From: Candidatus Woesearchaeota archaeon
Lineage (GTDB): Archaea > Nanobdellota > Nanobdellia > Woesearchaeales > JAGVZT01
Direction: 5' to 3'
NCBI GenBank assembly: GCA_018302335.1
Contig: JAGVZT010000001.1
Coordinates: forward strand, 67,193 to 104,206
Length of the DNA: 37,014 nt
The notes beneath the pieces were generated by a model. The model ran no database searches. It was not told the DNA's origin and saw nothing but the letters and a program-made list of their open reading frames with translations. Below are positions 1 through 7,442 of the stretch, piece after piece; position 1 is the first letter of the stretch; every line of letters starts with the position of its first letter. Position numbers and translations under genes: made by a program.

Positions 1-128
1 TGGAGCAGCCCATCGCGCAGTACAACTGGAGCCAGCGCTTCATCCAGCGCATCGTCTCCTGGCTGAACGGCCTGCTGCCCAAGCAGTCGCTGTCCGCGGA
101 ACCCGCCGAGAAGGAGGACGAGGACTGA
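1..128 (+). CDS. 3' end of a truncated CDS of unknown function
   Basis: The window opens inside a reading frame whose first complete codon is at base 3 and which stops with TGA at 126-128. The 41 visible residues contain an amphipathic stretch rich in Ile, Leu and Trp (near RFIQRIVSWLNGLL), then a proline/serine linker and a strongly acidic tail ending in EDED. The next start codon follows one base after the stop, so this is very likely the first visible member of the operon that continues with the E1-like gene. Too little is visible to name it. A membrane-associated helix is possible. Confidence 0.6.
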   Translation, partial: EQPIAQYNWSQRFIQRIVSWLNGLLPKQSLSAEPAEKEDED

Positions 129-129
129 G

Positions 130-1545
130 ATGGACCGCTTCGACCGCCAGGAGCGCATCCAGGTGGACGGCGAGAGCTGGGACCAGCAGAAGCTCCTGAA
201 GAGCAAGGTGGCCATCGTCGGCTCAGGAGTGCTGAGCCAGAACATCGCTGCTGCGCTCGTGGGTCTCGGAGTGGGGTGGCTCTCGCTCTACGACAACCGC
301 GCGGCCAAGGGACGGGATCCCGGGGAGTTCCTGGCCCTCTTCCGGAGGAACGGCCATGCCTTCGCGGCGGACTCGCTGAGAGACGTGCTGCTGCACATGT
401 CCCGCGACGCGGGCACCGGCGAGCCGCTGCTCCGGGTGGAGAGCACTCCCTGGAAATTCGTGGACCCGGCGAGCGCGTGCATTCTCGGAGCGCCGAATCT
501 CATCATCGACGCGACCAACGATCCGTTCGCAGAGCGAGTCCTGCTCGATTACGCCCGTGCGAGGAATATCCCGCTGCTCAACGCGTCGGCGAAGCGAATG
601 CACGCTGAGCTATCGCTCGACCGCGGGTCGGGCGGCCTTGAGGAGCGCCTCTCCCCGGACTACCACGGGAAAGGGCAGCATCCCCTCACTGCAGGACTCA
701 TCGCGGGCATCGCGGCTGACGAGGCGCGGAAAGTCCTCATGCCCCTCGGCACCGAGCGGCCCATCGAGCGCACGGTGCGCTTCAACGGCCTGAGCGGAAA
801 CCTGCTCGGGGTGTACGACGAGCTGGCGCAGGAGAAGTATGACAGCCTCGACCTCTCCGGAATGCGGGCCGCGGTCATCGGCGCAGGAGCGCTGGGCAAT
901 TGGGTCATTCCTGGGCTATCGCAGATGGGCGTCGGATCCATCGAGGTCTGGGACCCGGACGTCTTCGAGGAGAGCAACCTCTCCAGGCAGCTCATGGCGA
1001 CGCTGCACGAGGATGCGGTGGGGAGAGGAAAGGCCGAAACCGTTGTCCAGGTCCTCTCCACCATGTTCCCCGAGGTGCAGTACACGGTCCGGGCGGAGCC
1101 TTTCGAGGGCGCGTTCGCCAGGAAGCCTGACGTCGTGTTCCGATGCACGGACAACTGGGAGAGCACGCGTTCCATCAACGACGCTGCGGTCCGCGAGGGC
1201 ATCCCTGCGGTGTTCTGCGGCACCGACCCGACGGTGGGCCAGGCGTACCTCTTCAAGCCTGGAGACAATTACTGCCTCGAATGCATGTTTGGCGTCGATA
1301 AGCAGATAGCGGCGAACGCGCAGCCTATCGGATGCACGGCCGCGCCGGACCCGAGCGTCATCACTACCAACATGGTCGCGGCGTATCTCGGCCTCGCGCT
1401 CTTCGAGCGGTTCGCTGCGGGAGACGCGGTGCCGAAGAACATCATCAAGTATGACAATCACCTGATCAGCCAGCGGCTGCACTACCCCTATACCGAGCAG
1501 TCTCCCGCACTTGAGGGAAGCTGCCGATGCAGAGGTTCACCATGA
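130..1545 (+). CDS. tandem E1/ThiF-type adenylating enzyme (degenerate N domain plus active-like C domain)
   Basis: This 471-residue protein has two ThiF/E1 Rossmann domains in one chain. The first (about residues 1-235) keeps the nucleotide-loop style GSGVLS at 31-36 but lacks the Asp/Arg motif and zinc cysteines of active enzymes. The second (about 240-460) has GAGALG near 251, the acidic strand end WDPD near 275, SNLSRQ near 282, the TDN motif with Asp341, and cysteines CLEC (382/385) and CRC (465/467) that match a C-terminal zinc site. E1/MoeB/ThiF enzymes adenylate the C terminus of ubiquitin-like or sulfur-carrier proteins. The inactive-then-active order resembles eukaryotic UBA1. No obvious thioester cysteine or ubiquitin-like partner is visible here. 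Its stop overlaps the next ATG as ATGA, so it belongs to a membrane-protein operon. The fold is well supported; substrate and pathway are unknown. Confidence 0.85.
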   Translation: MDRFDRQERIQVDGESWDQQKLLKSKVAIVGSGVLSQNIAAALVGLGVGWLSLYDNRAAKGRDPGEFLALFRRNGHAFAADSLRDVLLHMSRDAGTGEPLLRVESTPWKFVDPASACILGAPNLIIDATNDPFAERVLLDYARARNIPLLNASAKRMHAELSLDRGSGGLEERLSPDYHGKGQHPLTAGLIAGIAADEARKVLMPLGTERPIERTVRFNGLSGNLLGVYDELAQEKYDSLDLSGMRAAVIGAGALGNWVIPGLSQMGVGSIEVWDPDVFEESNLSRQLMATLHEDAVGRGKAETVVQVLSTMFPEVQYTVRAEPFEGAFARKPDVVFRCTDNWESTRSINDAAVREGIPAVFCGTDPTVGQAYLFKPGDNYCLECMFGVDKQIAANAQPIGCTAAPDPSVITTNMVAAYLGLALFERFAAGDAVPKNIIKYDNHLISQRLHYPYTEQSPALEGSCRCRGSP

Positions 1546-2141
1546 GCCAGAAGCGCATCAGGGCGCTGGACGTGCTGCGCTCCCTGGAGGAGCCGGAGCA
1601 GCAGCCCAGGAGGGAATACAACGCAGTGAGGTTCGCCCCGCTCTCCGCGTGGGACATCGTGGGGGCGGAAGAGCTGCTCGGGTACGCCCGACCTGCCCTG
1701 GAGGCGCATCCGGCCCTTGAGGAGAGACTCTCTCTGGCCGTGAATGGCGATGAGGTCCGTTCGCTGCTGCTCGCCTCCTTCATATGCAGGCAGAATCCGA
1801 ATGCGTACGACGCGTGTATGGCGGACGCGTCAGTCCCTTCAGCCGAGCTGGGCGCTCGCCTCCTTGTGGAGTATGGAAAAGGACTTGGGAAGGATGACGT
1901 CCAGGAGATGATATCAGCGCTGGAGAAGCGCGTCGCGGCGGCGGCGCCTCTCAGTGTCGAGAACGCCACGGTCTATGCGCGCGAGCGGGCGACTCGGCGG
2001 TCGCTTCTCCCCGCCGCAGTGCGTGTCCTGCTCGCTGCTGGCGCGCTGGTGGGCGCCTACCTCTGGGGCAGCCATGACCTTTCGCAGCGCGCGGAGCGCA
2101 GTGAGCAGCGCATCGAATACATTCAGGAGGAGATGCCGTGA
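1542..2141 (+). CDS. single-pass membrane protein of unknown function in the E1-like operon
   Basis: This 199-residue protein starts at the ATG that overlaps the E1-like stop (ATGA). A second in-frame ATG at 1527 is possible but would lie deeper inside the upstream gene. The first ~150 residues are charged and mostly helical with no recognised domain. One hydrophobic helix spans about 158-178, and a short charged tail of about 20 residues follows, ending EEMP. The long N-terminal part is probably cytoplasmic, giving a tail-anchored topology. The next gene's GTG start overlaps this stop as GTGA, so translation is probably coupled. I do not recognise the family. A partner or membrane anchor for the E1-like enzyme is a guess from position only. 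Confidence 0.75.
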   Translation: MSQKRIRALDVLRSLEEPEQQPRREYNAVRFAPLSAWDIVGAEELLGYARPALEAHPALEERLSLAVNGDEVRSLLLASFICRQNPNAYDACMADASVPSAELGARLLVEYGKGLGKDDVQEMISALEKRVAAAAPLSVENATVYARERATRRSLLPAAVRVLLAAGALVGAYLWGSHDLSQRAERSEQRIEYIQEEMP

Positions 2142-3691
2142 AGGAGGACCTGGCGCGGAAAGTCGCCCGCGCGCTGGCCACCCAGCGCAAGGAGGGGGGT
2201 CTTTCCGATGACGCATCCGGGCTCCCGCTGAATCAGCTCCTCGCCGCGGGCGCGCTGCTCGACCCATCTGAGCTAGGACGCTACGTCACTGCCAGCGGCG
2301 GGAAGCTCGACGTCATGCTCCTGGCGAAAGAACTCTCTGAGCGCTCGCGGCTCTCGGGGGACGCTCTCACCGCGCTGGAGCAGGCGCTGCTCTCCTCTGA
2401 TGCTGAGGAGGTGACGCGGCTTCTGGGCGCCGAAGCGGCAGGGAAGCTCAACGGCAGGTCGATTCGCTCCCTTCTTGAGGGCAGACGGGTGAAGGACGCT
2501 GCACTCGTCTCCCTCATGCAGGACAAGCGGCGCGGCAAGCCCATCGCTCAGGAGTACCGGAAGCGGGCCTCCAGGGTGAAGAATATCAGCACCGGCATCG
2601 CAGCCCTGGCACTCCTCGTGGGCGGTTTCCTCGGTGGAAAGGAGTACCTTGGCCGCGTCGAGTCCATGTCGCAAGCGGAAGAGAACGCGGCGCGCGAGGT
2701 GTTTGACGCGCAGTACCCACTTCAGGCGCCGGCGGACAGCACGTTCATCGAATCGCTTCCCGGCTATGCGGTCCCCTACGAGGAAGTCCCGTTCCGGATG
2801 CTGGGGATGGACATTGAGGCGGAAATGCCGTATCTGGACGCTGAGGACTTCAGCCAGCTGATGGAGGTCGCCGACCTTTTCCCAGGCACGACGCGGGGGT
2901 TTGACGCCCGGAGCAAGGCGGTGCTGACCGCCCAGATGACCCAGGAGTTCATGCCGGAGACGGTCGAGGCACTCTTCGAGAACTACGTGCTCGAGTACGC
3001 GGACAGCGATGAGCTCACCACGGACACCATCGTGGACCTGGCGAACCGGCACTACACGCTCTTCGATGACCCACAGCAGACTTTTGACTGGCTCCTTGCC
3101 CTGGCTTCCCGCGCGGAGGGCACGCACGCCGCCGGAGAGCTCACCTATATCGCAGGGCTCCTCGCCTCTGGCGAGAGGGCTCCGCTCTCGATGTACCTAC
3201 GGGACAGCGAAGACCTCCAGATGCTCGATGCGCGGCTGGTTGATGGAGCGGAGGGCCTCGGGAACTCGAAGGAGCTCTTCCTGTCGAGTGCCCAGGGAGA
3301 CGCGCTCCGGGTCTCGCGCGGGCTGTATCACGCCGCGATGCTCACGGGGGACGATGAACGCGCAACACTGCTGCGCGCGTCGCTCTACCATGCGGGAGCC
3401 ACGGTGGACTCCCCTATTTACAGTGAGGAGGATTTCACCTACGCGCCCTGGCTGCCCTCTGTCCATCTTCAGCTGGGCAGGGTGTACAAGGCGCACGCGG
3501 AATGGGACGATGCGGAGTTCGAGTATGGCATTGTCATCAACGCGTACGAGGCCTCTTCTCAAGCGGATGATGCACGGAGAGAGCAGGTGGACCCCGAGGC
3601 GGAGCGCGAGCGGGCGCTCGGCCTCACCGGCGAGGAGCGCGAGGCGGAGTTCCAGGAGTTCTACCGGACGCTGCGCGAGGAGATGCCATGA
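2138..3691 (+). CDS. large single-pass membrane protein with C-terminal helical/TPR-like region, unknown function
   Basis: This 517-residue protein starts at a GTG overlapping the previous stop by four bases. The first ~147 residues are a charged, helix-rich, probably cytoplasmic domain. A transmembrane helix lies at about 150-170. The remaining ~345 residues form an acidic, Tyr-rich, presumably extracytoplasmic region. Around 430-465 there is one stretch with the spacing and small/aromatic pattern of a tetratricopeptide repeat (LGRVYKAHAEWDDAEFEYG). No cysteines or catalytic motifs stand out. The C terminus, EEMP, is the same as that of the preceding membrane protein. It is the largest member of the operon and could be the scaffold of a membrane complex. 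No named family recognised. Confidence 0.78.
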   Translation: MKEDLARKVARALATQRKEGGLSDDASGLPLNQLLAAGALLDPSELGRYVTASGGKLDVMLLAKELSERSRLSGDALTALEQALLSSDAEEVTRLLGAEAAGKLNGRSIRSLLEGRRVKDAALVSLMQDKRRGKPIAQEYRKRASRVKNISTGIAALALLVGGFLGGKEYLGRVESMSQAEENAAREVFDAQYPLQAPADSTFIESLPGYAVPYEEVPFRMLGMDIEAEMPYLDAEDFSQLMEVADLFPGTTRGFDARSKAVLTAQMTQEFMPETVEALFENYVLEYADSDELTTDTIVDLANRHYTLFDDPQQTFDWLLALASRAEGTHAAGELTYIAGLLASGERAPLSMYLRDSEDLQMLDARLVDGAEGLGNSKELFLSSAQGDALRVSRGLYHAAMLTGDDERATLLRASLYHAGATVDSPIYSEEDFTYAPWLPSVHLQLGRVYKAHAEWDDAEFEYGIVINAYEASSQADDARREQVDPEAERERALGLTGEEREAEFQEFYRTLREEMP

Positions 3692-4290
3692 GACAGGCGC
3701 AGCAGGAGACGCTGGACTCCGTGTTCGAGGAGGCTCCTCAGAAGCGCATCTCCGGCAAGAAGCTGCTGCACGGCCTGCTCCGGGAGAGGGACCGCATGGA
3801 GCGCATCGGCGACCTAGATAGGAGGCTCGGCCGCAATCCTGAGCAGATTTCCCCTGATGATGTTCTCCGCTCCTACGCGGCAGCGCTGCAGGAGCACGGC
3901 TACTCTCTGGGAAAGGAGCAGTCCGTGCTGGAGGATTTCCTAGATCGCTATCAGGCATGGGAGGAGGGATATGCCGCAAGACGCGACAGGCTTGTGCAGT
4001 GCCTCAGGGAGGATGCCGCCCTCTCGAGATACAGGGACATGACTCCCTACAGCGCGGGCTGCCTCGCGGGGGTTGTGATGCCCCTCTTTACATGGCTGGT
4101 GCAGGAAGCCCAGCTTGCCCAGGGATTCAGTTTCCCGGAGGGAATCTGGTACGCCGTGTGGCCGGTGAGCGCGGCTGCCATCACCTGGCCCCTCGGCAGG
4201 TATGCGGCGCGTAGGGTCGGACTCGGGCTGCGCGCTGCCCGGGACCAGCGTGCCATCCGGAGGATAGCGCTCGATGAGCTCGGGAAATGA
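3688..4290 (+). CDS. two-helix membrane protein, divergent first member of a six-gene paralogous array
   Basis: This 200-residue protein starts at an ATG overlapping the previous stop (ATGA). Its layout matches the five genes downstream: a short N-terminal segment, a basic motif (SGKKLLHGLLRE, compare RWSNKKLVHELLQE in later members), a charged helical stretch, a conserved block of the type LEDFLDRYQAWEEGY, and two hydrophobic helices at about 118-140 and 150-172 followed by a basic tail. It lacks the RWSN signature and is the most divergent copy. It is also the only one in the upstream operon; the others start after a separate TATA box. Function unknown. Confidence 0.75.
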   Translation: MRQAQQETLDSVFEEAPQKRISGKKLLHGLLRERDRMERIGDLDRRLGRNPEQISPDDVLRSYAAALQEHGYSLGKEQSVLEDFLDRYQAWEEGYAARRDRLVQCLREDAALSRYRDMTPYSAGCLAGVVMPLFTWLVQEAQLAQGFSFPEGIWYAVWPVSAAAITWPLGRYAARRVGLGLRAARDQRAIRRIALDELGK

Positions 4291-4372
4291 GGGAAAGAAG
4301 ACCGCAAAACGCGTGAACGGGGCATGAGAGTGGAGAGCATTCCGGCAGGAACGACTGTCCGAGCTGAAAACT

Positions 4373-4380
4373 CTTATAAG
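4373..4380 (+). promoter_or_regulatory. TATA-like promoter of the paralogue array
   Basis: CTTATAAG lies in an AT-rich patch 33-40 bases before the ATG at 4413, inside the only sizeable gap (4291-4412) of region 1. A purine-rich GGGGAGAAG just before the ATG could serve as a ribosome site. The box suggests that the five downstream paralogues can be expressed independently of the E1-like operon. Confidence 0.55.
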
Positions 4381-4412
4381 GGCCGCGGCACCCCCTTCGC
4401 CGGGGAGAAGAG

Positions 4413-5027
4413 ATGACCACCATTCAGGAGAGCCTTGAGGAGCAGCTCACCAGCGAGAGCTTCCAGAAGAGCCCACGGTCTGGAAAGTCCTGGTCGAACG
4501 GAAAGCTCCTCAATGGCCTCGCGAAGGAGCTTCGCAGGGAGGAGCAGCGCGTCCGGAGACGGAATGCCTTGGAAGGCCGTGCCCTTGACATGGACTATGG
4601 CAGGGTTCTCGACGATTACCTCGGCTACGCGAGCGCCGCTCACGACCAGTCCGTGGACCCGAAGAAGCGGCCGCTGCTGGAGGAGTTCCTGCAGGGTTAC
4701 CAGGCATGGAAGCGGAAGTACGACAGCGATGCGCGTGGATTCCAGCAAGACACCATCGAACGATATTTGGAGGAAGAATTCTGGGGTGCAAGTCTCTGTA
4801 TCGGTTTTGCTGCTGCGACAGTCGGAATAATTGTTGCCGTGGAGGGCGGTCCGGCGGGGGCTTATGCCTTCGGAGGGGTGGAAGCTCTTGTCTTCGGCTG
4901 GCCCCTGCTCGGGTACGCGCTCGGCAGGCCTATCCTTGCCGCGAAGCGCGCACGGGCGCTCTCGTTCCTCAAGAAAGACACGCGTTTCCTGCTCGACCGC
5001 TATGACGAGATGGCAGGTGCAAGATGA
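4413..5027 (+). CDS. two-helix membrane protein, paralogue array member 2
   Basis: This 204-residue protein has an acidic N terminus, the family motif SWSNGKLLNGLAKELRREE at about 26-44, a charged helical block, the LEEFLQGYQAWKRKY block, then two hydrophobic helices at about 125-145 and 150-172 and a basic C-terminal tail containing FLLDRYDE. It is the first gene after a dedicated TATA box. Its stop overlaps the next ATG by four bases. Similarity to the four downstream proteins is obvious by eye over the full length, so the array arose by tandem duplication. No enzyme motif, cysteine pair or nucleotide-binding site is visible. Family not recognised. Confidence 0.8.
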   Translation: MTTIQESLEEQLTSESFQKSPRSGKSWSNGKLLNGLAKELRREEQRVRRRNALEGRALDMDYGRVLDDYLGYASAAHDQSVDPKKRPLLEEFLQGYQAWKRKYDSDARGFQQDTIERYLEEEFWGASLCIGFAAATVGIIVAVEGGPAGAYAFGGVEALVFGWPLLGYALGRPILAAKRARALSFLKKDTRFLLDRYDEMAGAR

Positions 5028-5632
5028 CCCAGCGACTGGAGCAGCAGGTGAGCGAGATATTCGCTGAGGAGGATGTGCCTGTGCAGCGTGGGCGCTGGTC
5101 CAACGGCAAGCTCGTCAAGGAGGTCCTGCGCGAGTTCCGCCGGGCGGAGAACGCCGCCGGATGGCAGTCGAGGCTCCAGAGCGGGTACCGAGTCAGCTAT
5201 ACGGAGACACTTGAAGAGCATCTCGGCTATCTCCGGGAGGCTCGAGCACTGGATTGCAGCCCGGAGAAGGAGCAGCTGCTCGTGGAATTCGCGGAGCAGT
5301 ACGCGAGCTGGCGCTCCTTGTATGAGCGTAAATCCCGGGAGGCGCGTGATGTCCTAGGATACTTCGGCAGTTTCGAGTACCTGTTCGGAGGCCTCTTTTT
5401 CGCCGGTGTGGTCATCGGGGGTGCTGCTGCGGCAGCCATCAGCGGGATAGGAGGCAACCCCGCATGGTGGACTGGCCTCGGCGCCTATGAGGCGCTGGTG
5501 TGCGGCTGGCCCGCGCTCGCATATGGCGTCCGCAGCGCGAAGACCGCGACGGACCGCAGCCTCCACCTTGGCGCGATGCGGAGCGAGCTGGTCACGAAAC
5601 TGGAGAGGCTTGACGCGAGGGGGAAGCCATGA
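5024..5632 (+). CDS. two-helix membrane protein, paralogue array member 3
   Basis: This 202-residue protein has the array layout: LEQQVSEIF near the N terminus, RWSNGKLVKEVLREFRR at about 26-42, a SYTETLEEHLGYL block, an LVEFAEQYASWRSLY block near 85-100, and two hydrophobic helices at about 122-142 and 148-170 joined by a Gly/Trp-containing turn. It ends in a basic helix and RGKP. It overlaps both neighbours through ATGA junctions, which implies one polycistronic message. Function unknown. Confidence 0.8.
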   Translation: MTQRLEQQVSEIFAEEDVPVQRGRWSNGKLVKEVLREFRRAENAAGWQSRLQSGYRVSYTETLEEHLGYLREARALDCSPEKEQLLVEFAEQYASWRSLYERKSREARDVLGYFGSFEYLFGGLFFAGVVIGGAAAAAISGIGGNPAWWTGLGAYEALVCGWPALAYGVRSAKTATDRSLHLGAMRSELVTKLERLDARGKP

Positions 5633-6252
5633 AGCAGAGGCAAGGACTGGACGACCAGGTGAGCGAGCTGCTGGAAGAGCGGCCCGAGGCGCTGGCAAGA
5701 CACGAGCGCTGGTCGAACAAGAAACTCGTGCACGAGCTGCTTCAGGAGTTCCGGCGGGAAGAAGGCAGGGTGGAACGGCAGAATGCCCTGCACGACCAGG
5801 CGAAGAGTGTCAGCTACGAGAAGACGCTCGACACGTATATTGACCACCTGAGCGACACCCGCGGTCTCGCCCTCGACGTCCCGAAGCGCAAGATGCTCGG
5901 CGAGCTGGTCACGGACTACAAGGCATGGAGGAGCAAGTATGATGTGAAGGCGGCGCGGCTGCCCGGCGAGACGTTCGGCATCTATGAGGATGGCGAATAC
6001 TGGAATGTGGCACTCGCTATAGGCCTATGCGGAGGCTTCGTCGCAGCGCTTTTCATGGGGGTGCTGGGAGCCGGACCCGGCTGGTGGTGGGGTCTCGGCG
6101 GTGTTGAGGGGCTCATCTTCGGCGGGCCGCTCGTCGCGTACGCCATCGCGAAGCCTAAGCTGGAGATTGAGCGCGCTCACTCCTTCAGATGGATGAAGCG
6201 TGACATTGCGGAGAAGCTCACTCGCTACGACCAGCGTGGGGTGAAGGGATGA
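5629..6252 (+). CDS. two-helix membrane protein, paralogue array member 4
   Basis: This 207-residue protein is the clearest intact representative of the array. It has LDDQVSELLEE at 7-17, RWSNKKLVHELLQEF at 27-41, SYEKTLDTYIDHL at 62-74, LVTDYKAWRSKY at 93-104, hydrophobic helices at about 126-147 and 152-175 separated by a GPGWWWG turn, and a basic tail ending RGVKG. The soluble N-terminal half is charged and probably cytoplasmic. The last 12 bases of this gene and the start of the following one form the first copy of a 47-bp direct repeat. Function unknown. Confidence 0.82.
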   Translation: MKQRQGLDDQVSELLEERPEALARHERWSNKKLVHELLQEFRREEGRVERQNALHDQAKSVSYEKTLDTYIDHLSDTRGLALDVPKRKMLGELVTDYKAWRSKYDVKAARLPGETFGIYEDGEYWNVALAIGLCGGFVAALFMGVLGAGPGWWWGLGGVEGLIFGGPLVAYAIAKPKLEIERAHSFRWMKRDIAEKLTRYDQRGVKG

Positions 6253-6287
6253 GGCAGTCCCAGAGTCTCGACCAGCAGGTCGGCGAG
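6241..6287 (+). repeat. 47-bp exact direct repeat, copy 1
   Basis: The 47 bases from 6241 are identical to 6829-6875. Each copy covers the end of one array gene (VKG plus stop) and the first 13 codons of the next (MRQSQSLDQQVGE). The copies are 588 bp apart, one gene length. Exact identity among otherwise diverged paralogues points to a recent duplication, gene conversion or an assembly artefact. Confidence 0.9.
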
Positions 6288-6840
6288 GCGGCGCTGGTCC
6301 AACCGGAAGCTCGTCGCGAGCGTCGTCCGCGAGCTCGGACGGCGAGAGAGCATCGCGGAGTTCGACTCCGCTGTGAAAGGCGTCCGCGTGCATAAGGATT
6401 ACCGCGCCTGGGCATCGGACCATCTGGACTATCTCCGGGTCCAGGGCGTCCCCTGCGACCAGAGCAAGGAAGCCGTGCTTCTGGAGGAGCTCGTGGACCG
6501 CTACGCAGCACTGCGTGGGAGACGCGAGGAAGCGCCCTCGGTGCTGAGCTATCTGGGCGAGCGCTACGCATGGAGCGCCCTCGCGGGGCTGCTGATAGGA
6601 TCACTAGTCTGGGGTCTGCCAGCCATGATTGCCGCCATGGACCCTGCCGAGCTGCAGCTGAGCGCGACCTATCACGCGGTCGTGGGGAGTCTCACCGTGG
6701 GATGTTTCGCCTGGCCGCTGGCCGCGGCAGGCTATGCGCGAGCGAGGAACGTCCTGTCCTCCTTGAGCGCGCCCCGGCGCGTGAAGGGCATCGCCATCGA
6801 GGCGCTCGACCGCTATGATGCGCTCGGAGTGAAGGGATGA
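6249..6840 (+). pseudogene. frameshifted array member 5 (two-helix membrane protein)
   Basis: An ATG at 6249 begins MRQSQSLDQQVGE, but right after the repeat, at about 6287, the frame is lost and runs to a stop near 6395. The rest of the family protein is intact in another frame from about 6289: RRWSNRKLVASVVREL, the VLLEELVDRYAALR block and two hydrophobic helices, ending DRYDALGVKG at 6840. Against the paralogues, about 10-12 codons between VSE and RWSN are missing, with a net shift of frame. The only start in the downstream frame is a GTG at 6373, which would drop the RWSN motif but keep both membrane helices (155 residues). It is a pseudogene, a shortened gene, or an assembly error at the repeat. 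Confidence 0.75.
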
Positions 6841-6875
6841 GGCAGTCCCAGAGTCTCGACCAGCAGGTCGGCGAG
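6829..6875 (+). repeat. 47-bp exact direct repeat, copy 2
   Basis: Identical to 6241-6287. It spans the stop of array member 5 and the first codons of member 6. Recombination between the two copies would remove exactly one gene in frame (588 bp). Confidence 0.9.
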
Positions 6876-7417
6876 CTGTTCGAGGAGCCGCGCGCACGAC
6901 CGCTCTCCAGCAAGAGGCTGCTGCGTGGAGGTCAGAAAGGGAGCGGCGCTGGGACAGCCCGAAGGACGATGCGACGAAGGACTACCGGCCGCTCTACAAG
7001 AAAGCCGCTGCGGAATACCTCGCCTACGTCGGCGCCGACCCGAAGCTCGAGGCGCTCGTCCAGGAGGAGTTCGTCGCGCCATACGCGAAGCTTCAGGCGT
7101 ACTACGATGCGGAGCCCGGAAGGAAGCGTGAGCACTGGAAGAAGTTCCGCGGAGACAACGGCTGGTACGCCTTCACGGCGTTTGCCGGAGGATTCCTGGG
7201 AGGCATGGTAGGACTGATTGCGGGCATCTCTCAGGTGAGCGAGGGGAATCTCGGCCTGCTCCCGATGCTCGGCGCCTTCGCAGGGTACGAGGCGTTCTGC
7301 TGGGGGTGGCCCTATCCGCTGGAGGCGCTGTCCAAGGCAGCCATCCCCCTCCGAAGGAGCGCGGATGTCCGCGCGCTGGTTCGCGACGCCACGCTCTCCC
7401 TGGACAGGAAGGTATAA
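6837..7417 (+). pseudogene. frameshifted array member 6 (two-helix membrane protein)
   Basis: An ATG at 6837 opens MRQSQSLDQQVGELFEEP and continues in family style to KRLLRG at about 6928. From about 6935 the family-like sequence continues in a different frame (ERRWDSPKDDATKDY, then AAAEYLAYVG, LVQEEFVAPYAKLQAYY and two hydrophobic helices) and stops at 7415-7417. The change corresponds to one missing base in the stretch 6926-6945, which includes a run AAAGGG. It may be a decayed gene, a sequencing error, or less likely programmed frameshifting. The TAA stop is embedded in the TATA box of the next gene. Confidence 0.75.
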
Positions 7418-7420
7418 AAA
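7413..7420 (+). promoter_or_regulatory. TATA box of the VKOR-like gene, with inverted repeat downstream
   Basis: TATAAAAA lies 23-30 bases before the ATG at 7443, ideal archaeal spacing for a leaderless or nearly leaderless transcript. A perfect 6-bp inverted repeat with a one-base centre (CTCCCC-T-GGGGAG, 7426-7438) lies between box and start. Its right arm could also act as a Shine-Dalgarno sequence. Confidence 0.7.
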
Positions 7421-7442
7421 GTCCACTCCCCTGGGGAGCCGC

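Noticed and set aside
6249-6840. Programmed frameshifting or stop readthrough joining array members 4 and 5
   Set aside because: The family frame of member 5 is the same as that of member 4 across the TGA, but the missing codons and loss of the RWSN region's leader fit a deletion better; no slippery site at the break.
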